From: Ureibacillus sp. FSL W7-1570
GTDB lineage: Bacteria; Bacillota; Bacilli; Bacillales_A; Planococcaceae
DNA length: 64,000 nt
NCBI RefSeq assembly: GCF_038593265.1
Contig: NZ_CP151979.1
Coordinates: 1,874,001 to 1,938,000, forward strand
Direction of reading: 5' to 3'
A program made the position numbers and the translations under genes. Below the pieces are notes generated by a model. That model saw only the letters and a program-made list of their open reading frames with translations, was not told where the DNA came from and ran no database searches. The stretch's first letter is position 1, and every line of letters begins with the position of its first letter. This document shows, piece by piece, positions 62,113 to 64,000 of this stretch.

Positions 62113-63027
62113 CTATTTGTTTTTTGAATATACCCAAAATAAAATGCTATCAGTTAATCTCAAACAAAACAGCGCATCTTCAACTGTCGGCAATTCAATA
62201 GCATTCTCATTTCTGTGGGTTCCGTAATCAGACATCATAGAGTAAATCATATAAATTGTTTTTGTCTTTGTCAGCTTTCCATCTTTATTTTCATTAAAAA
62301 ATTCTGCTAAATCTTCTTTTCTTAAATCTGATTTAAGGGCCCTATCTAAGTCAGCGACTGATGCAGTTGCACTGTCTCCACTAGTATTAAAGACACCTCT
62401 CATCCATTTTGCAAACTTTTCAGTCCCCTTATATTTTGAAAATATACTTACAATACACGTCCTACATGATTCAATACAAGCTCCTGAATGGCCTTGTGTA
62501 TAAGCGTCAACTGCAGATTTGTAAGCATCATATACTTCTATATGGTTACTTTTTATCCATGATTCAACAGAAAACATCTCACTTACTCTTACAAAGTCAC
62601 TTTCCATGCAAGCAGAAACTTTAACTTTTTCAAATTCAATGGATATGTTTAATCCTAAAATCTCGTAAAGTTTAGCTAGTTCTTCAAAGTCTTCAACGCC
62701 ATTTTCGCAAATGTATCTTACATTGAAAGATTTTGTTATTTCTTTTAGCAGGTTGATAATATCCTCATGCCTGTTTTCCTTATATAAATCCGAGAAAATA
62801 CTATCTAAACCTAAGAACACATCGTATTCTTCGTTATTATTCTCGAATTTGTGCGCATAACCTTGATTATAAAAATATGGCACCAGATAGTCTATATATT
62901 TTTCGTAAAGGTCATTAAGCCCCACACATTTTAATCTGGCCTTAAATTCCGAGTTTTTTCTTATAAAAAAGCCTGGTCTGCTAACTATTTCTGCAATTTT
63001 TGAAAGAATTATTTCTTTATCATTCAT
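62113..63027 (-). CDS. HEPN/Abi-C-like protein, middle gene of the unknown cluster
   Basis: This 304-residue protein starts at ATG 63027 after GAGGTG. The N-terminal two thirds are unrecognised (KIAEIVSRPGFFIRKNSEFK, then VFLGLDSIFSDLYKE). The C-terminal third is helical: YDAYKSAVDAYTQGHSGACI, ESCRTCIVSIFSKYKGTEKF, MIYSMMSDYGTHRN and EDALFCLRLTDSILFWVY. This ending, with a conserved Y-G-x-H-R-N and a final amphipathic helix, resembles the C-terminal HEPN-like region of abortive-infection proteins. The exact R-x4-6-H motif is not certain. It lies 20 bp after the first gene of the cluster. Confidence 0.6.
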   Translation of the reverse strand: MNDKEIILSKIAEIVSRPGFFIRKNSEFKARLKCVGLNDLYEKYIDYLVPYFYNQGYAHKFENNNEEYDVFLGLDSIFSDLYKENRHEDIINLLKEITKSFNVRYICENGVEDFEELAKLYEILGLNISIEFEKVKVSACMESDFVRVSEMFSVESWIKSNHIEVYDAYKSAVDAYTQGHSGACIESCRTCIVSIFSKYKGTEKFAKWMRGVFNTSGDSATASVADLDRALKSDLRKEDLAEFFNENKDGKLTKTKTIYMIYSMMSDYGTHRNENAIELPTVEDALFCLRLTDSILFWVYSKNK

Positions 63028-63055
63028 TTTTTTCACCTCACCTAATATTTAATAA

Positions 63056-63895
63056 CTATAACTTTTTCAAAGTAGGTAACACTTTCTCTAAATATTCCTG
63101 CCAATATCCCTCGTCATCGCCTTCCATATCGTGAAGCCAATAGTACATAAATAATATCTCAAATTCCTGCTTTCTACCTTTTATAAAGGACTTTTTCGGC
63201 ATTTTTCTATACAAAGAATCAAGATTAAAAAGGTTACTTTTTTGCCTATAATCATAATCGTACTTTCTCCAATTATATTGACTCTTTCTTCTATGTGTTG
63301 AGGGCCAAATATCCTCATTATCAAAAAAACTGTTTATCCAATCATAAGCAAAGGCAAGAAGATTTACTTGATGCTTTGCCCAGGTTTTCTCAATCCAATC
63401 AGTAATTTCTTCCGATATTGACGGTATCCCAAAATTAAACTTTTGCTCACTTTCTACCCTATGATATTCTTTTATAAAAAGAAAAAGCATTTCTGTCTGA
63501 TCCTTAAGAAATGGTAACCTTTTAATTAGTCGTGAATAACAATCATATGAAGCATTTCTAAATTCACTATCAGTATTATATAAAAAGAAAAGGTCATTCT
63601 CCTTCATGATGTTTCCAATGTATCTGTGTATTTGCTTCCCGTACTCATTATAAATACTAACAGCCCATTCTCTAACTTCAGGATCGTACTCTCTTAGCTG
63701 CTTACGATATTTCTCCAACTTTTCATTATGGAGTACTGTTTTTTCCTCAGCTTCCGTAATATTCAGATAGTTGTTAAAATACTCAAATACATAATCAACA
63801 CAGATTTTAATATTTTGTGCACGTGCATCAATGTCAAATTCATTGAGTTTATCTTCCTTTTTCCTTCGTGCAATGTATTCCTCAATGCTTAGCAT
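63056..63895 (-). CDS. First gene of the unknown cluster, helical protein
   Basis: This 279-residue soluble, mainly helical protein is rich in Tyr, Trp and charged residues (SIEEYIARRKKEDKLNEFDI, AVSIYNEYGKQIHRYIGNIM, ITDWIEKTWAKHQVNLLAFA, FILFMYYWLHD-like end). GAGGTGGTGAAAG precedes the ATG. No domain is recognised and there is no membrane or signal segment. Its distance of about 30 bp to the HEPN-like gene indicates a single operon. Confidence 0.6.
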   Translation of the reverse strand: MLSIEEYIARRKKEDKLNEFDIDARAQNIKICVDYVFEYFNNYLNITEAEEKTVLHNEKLEKYRKQLREYDPEVREWAVSIYNEYGKQIHRYIGNIMKENDLFFLYNTDSEFRNASYDCYSRLIKRLPFLKDQTEMLFLFIKEYHRVESEQKFNFGIPSISEEITDWIEKTWAKHQVNLLAFAYDWINSFFDNEDIWPSTHRRKSQYNWRKYDYDYRQKSNLFNLDSLYRKMPKKSFIKGRKQEFEILFMYYWLHDMEGDDEGYWQEYLEKVLPTLKKL

Positions 63896-63939
63896 TCTTT
63901 CACCACCTCTCGCATGTGATTTTGCTATTCTTAGGAAGA

Positions 63940-64000
63940 TTAATATAAAGCCAATAAATCATTTCGGCTAGTATCCAGAGTTAATCTTTTTATATCTCTG
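63940..64000 (-). CDS. C-terminal end of an upstream gene (cut by window edge)
   Basis: The frame reads RDIKRLTLDTSRNDLLALY and then stops at 63940, 44 bp before the next start. Only about 19 codons are visible. It probably belongs to the same operon as the three genes that follow. No function can be assigned. Confidence 0.4.
   Translation of the reverse strand, partial: RDIKRLTLDTSRNDLLALY

Overview
The window comes from a low-GC, spore-forming Firmicute, most likely a Bacillaceae with thermophile affinities. This is inferred from the Gram-positive ribosome-binding sites, two DUF4183 (spore-surface type) genes, a TTG-initiated alkaline phosphatase with S-layer-homology repeats, PhoP-box-like promoters, and the mix of IS4, IS21, IS66, IS256, ISL3 and IS1182-type elements usual in Geobacillus and Caldibacillus relatives. 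The species cannot be fixed from the sequence alone.

Region 1 (1-21229) is dominated by insertion sequences that broke older genes. A signal-peptide-bearing, SdpC-like bacteriocin/toxin precursor gene was cut in two by a 5.3 kb composite transposon (2060-7390). This consists of two IS4 copies around a DCC-family thiol oxidoreductase gene and a DUF3784 membrane-protein gene, with an IS1182-type element nested in the second IS4 copy. The repeated 7-mer TAACTTT at the two outer edges, and the continuous reading across them, allow the original gene to be rebuilt. A small membrane protein, the likely immunity protein, follows the toxin's C-terminal half. Next come an Rhs relic, a broken cytosine methyltransferase, a pile of IS256, ISL3 and IS21 elements, the DUF4183 pair, an intact-looking IS66, and an IS21 relic holding an ISL3 element.

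Region 2 (21230-27539) is an IS21 element with another IS21 inside it; together they truncate an ABC-2-type permease gene.

Region 3 (28349-40358) is the metabolic core. It holds a complete carbon-phosphorus lyase locus on the minus strand, in the order phnF, phnG-H-I-J-K-M, a hexapeptide acyltransferase, phnL, phnD-C-E-E, and a PHP-domain hydrolase that probably does the job of PhnP. PhnDCE import phosphonates, PhnGHIJKLM convert them to phosphoribosyl cyclic phosphate, and the PHP enzyme opens the ring. Four 11-bp-spaced PhoP-like half sites precede phnG, and a similar set precedes the SLH-anchored alkaline phosphatase (50236-52146). This suggests one phosphate-starvation response.

Region 4 (40607-49622) is again mobile DNA: a three-gene DUF6431/DDE/AAA-ATPase transposon, a second ISL3 copy inside an IS21 remnant, a broken IS3, and a serine-recombinase fragment.

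Region 5 (53700-64000) is an integrated island. It carries an arsenic operon (arsR-arsD-arsA-DUF2703-acr3-arsC) beside a large serine recombinase, bracketed by 104-bp direct repeats that encode the C-terminus of a RumA-like methyltransferase. Beyond it lie a lincosamide-type nucleotidyltransferase and a tight three-gene cluster of unknown function whose middle product has a HEPN/Abi-like C-terminus. That cluster is a possible undescribed defence module.
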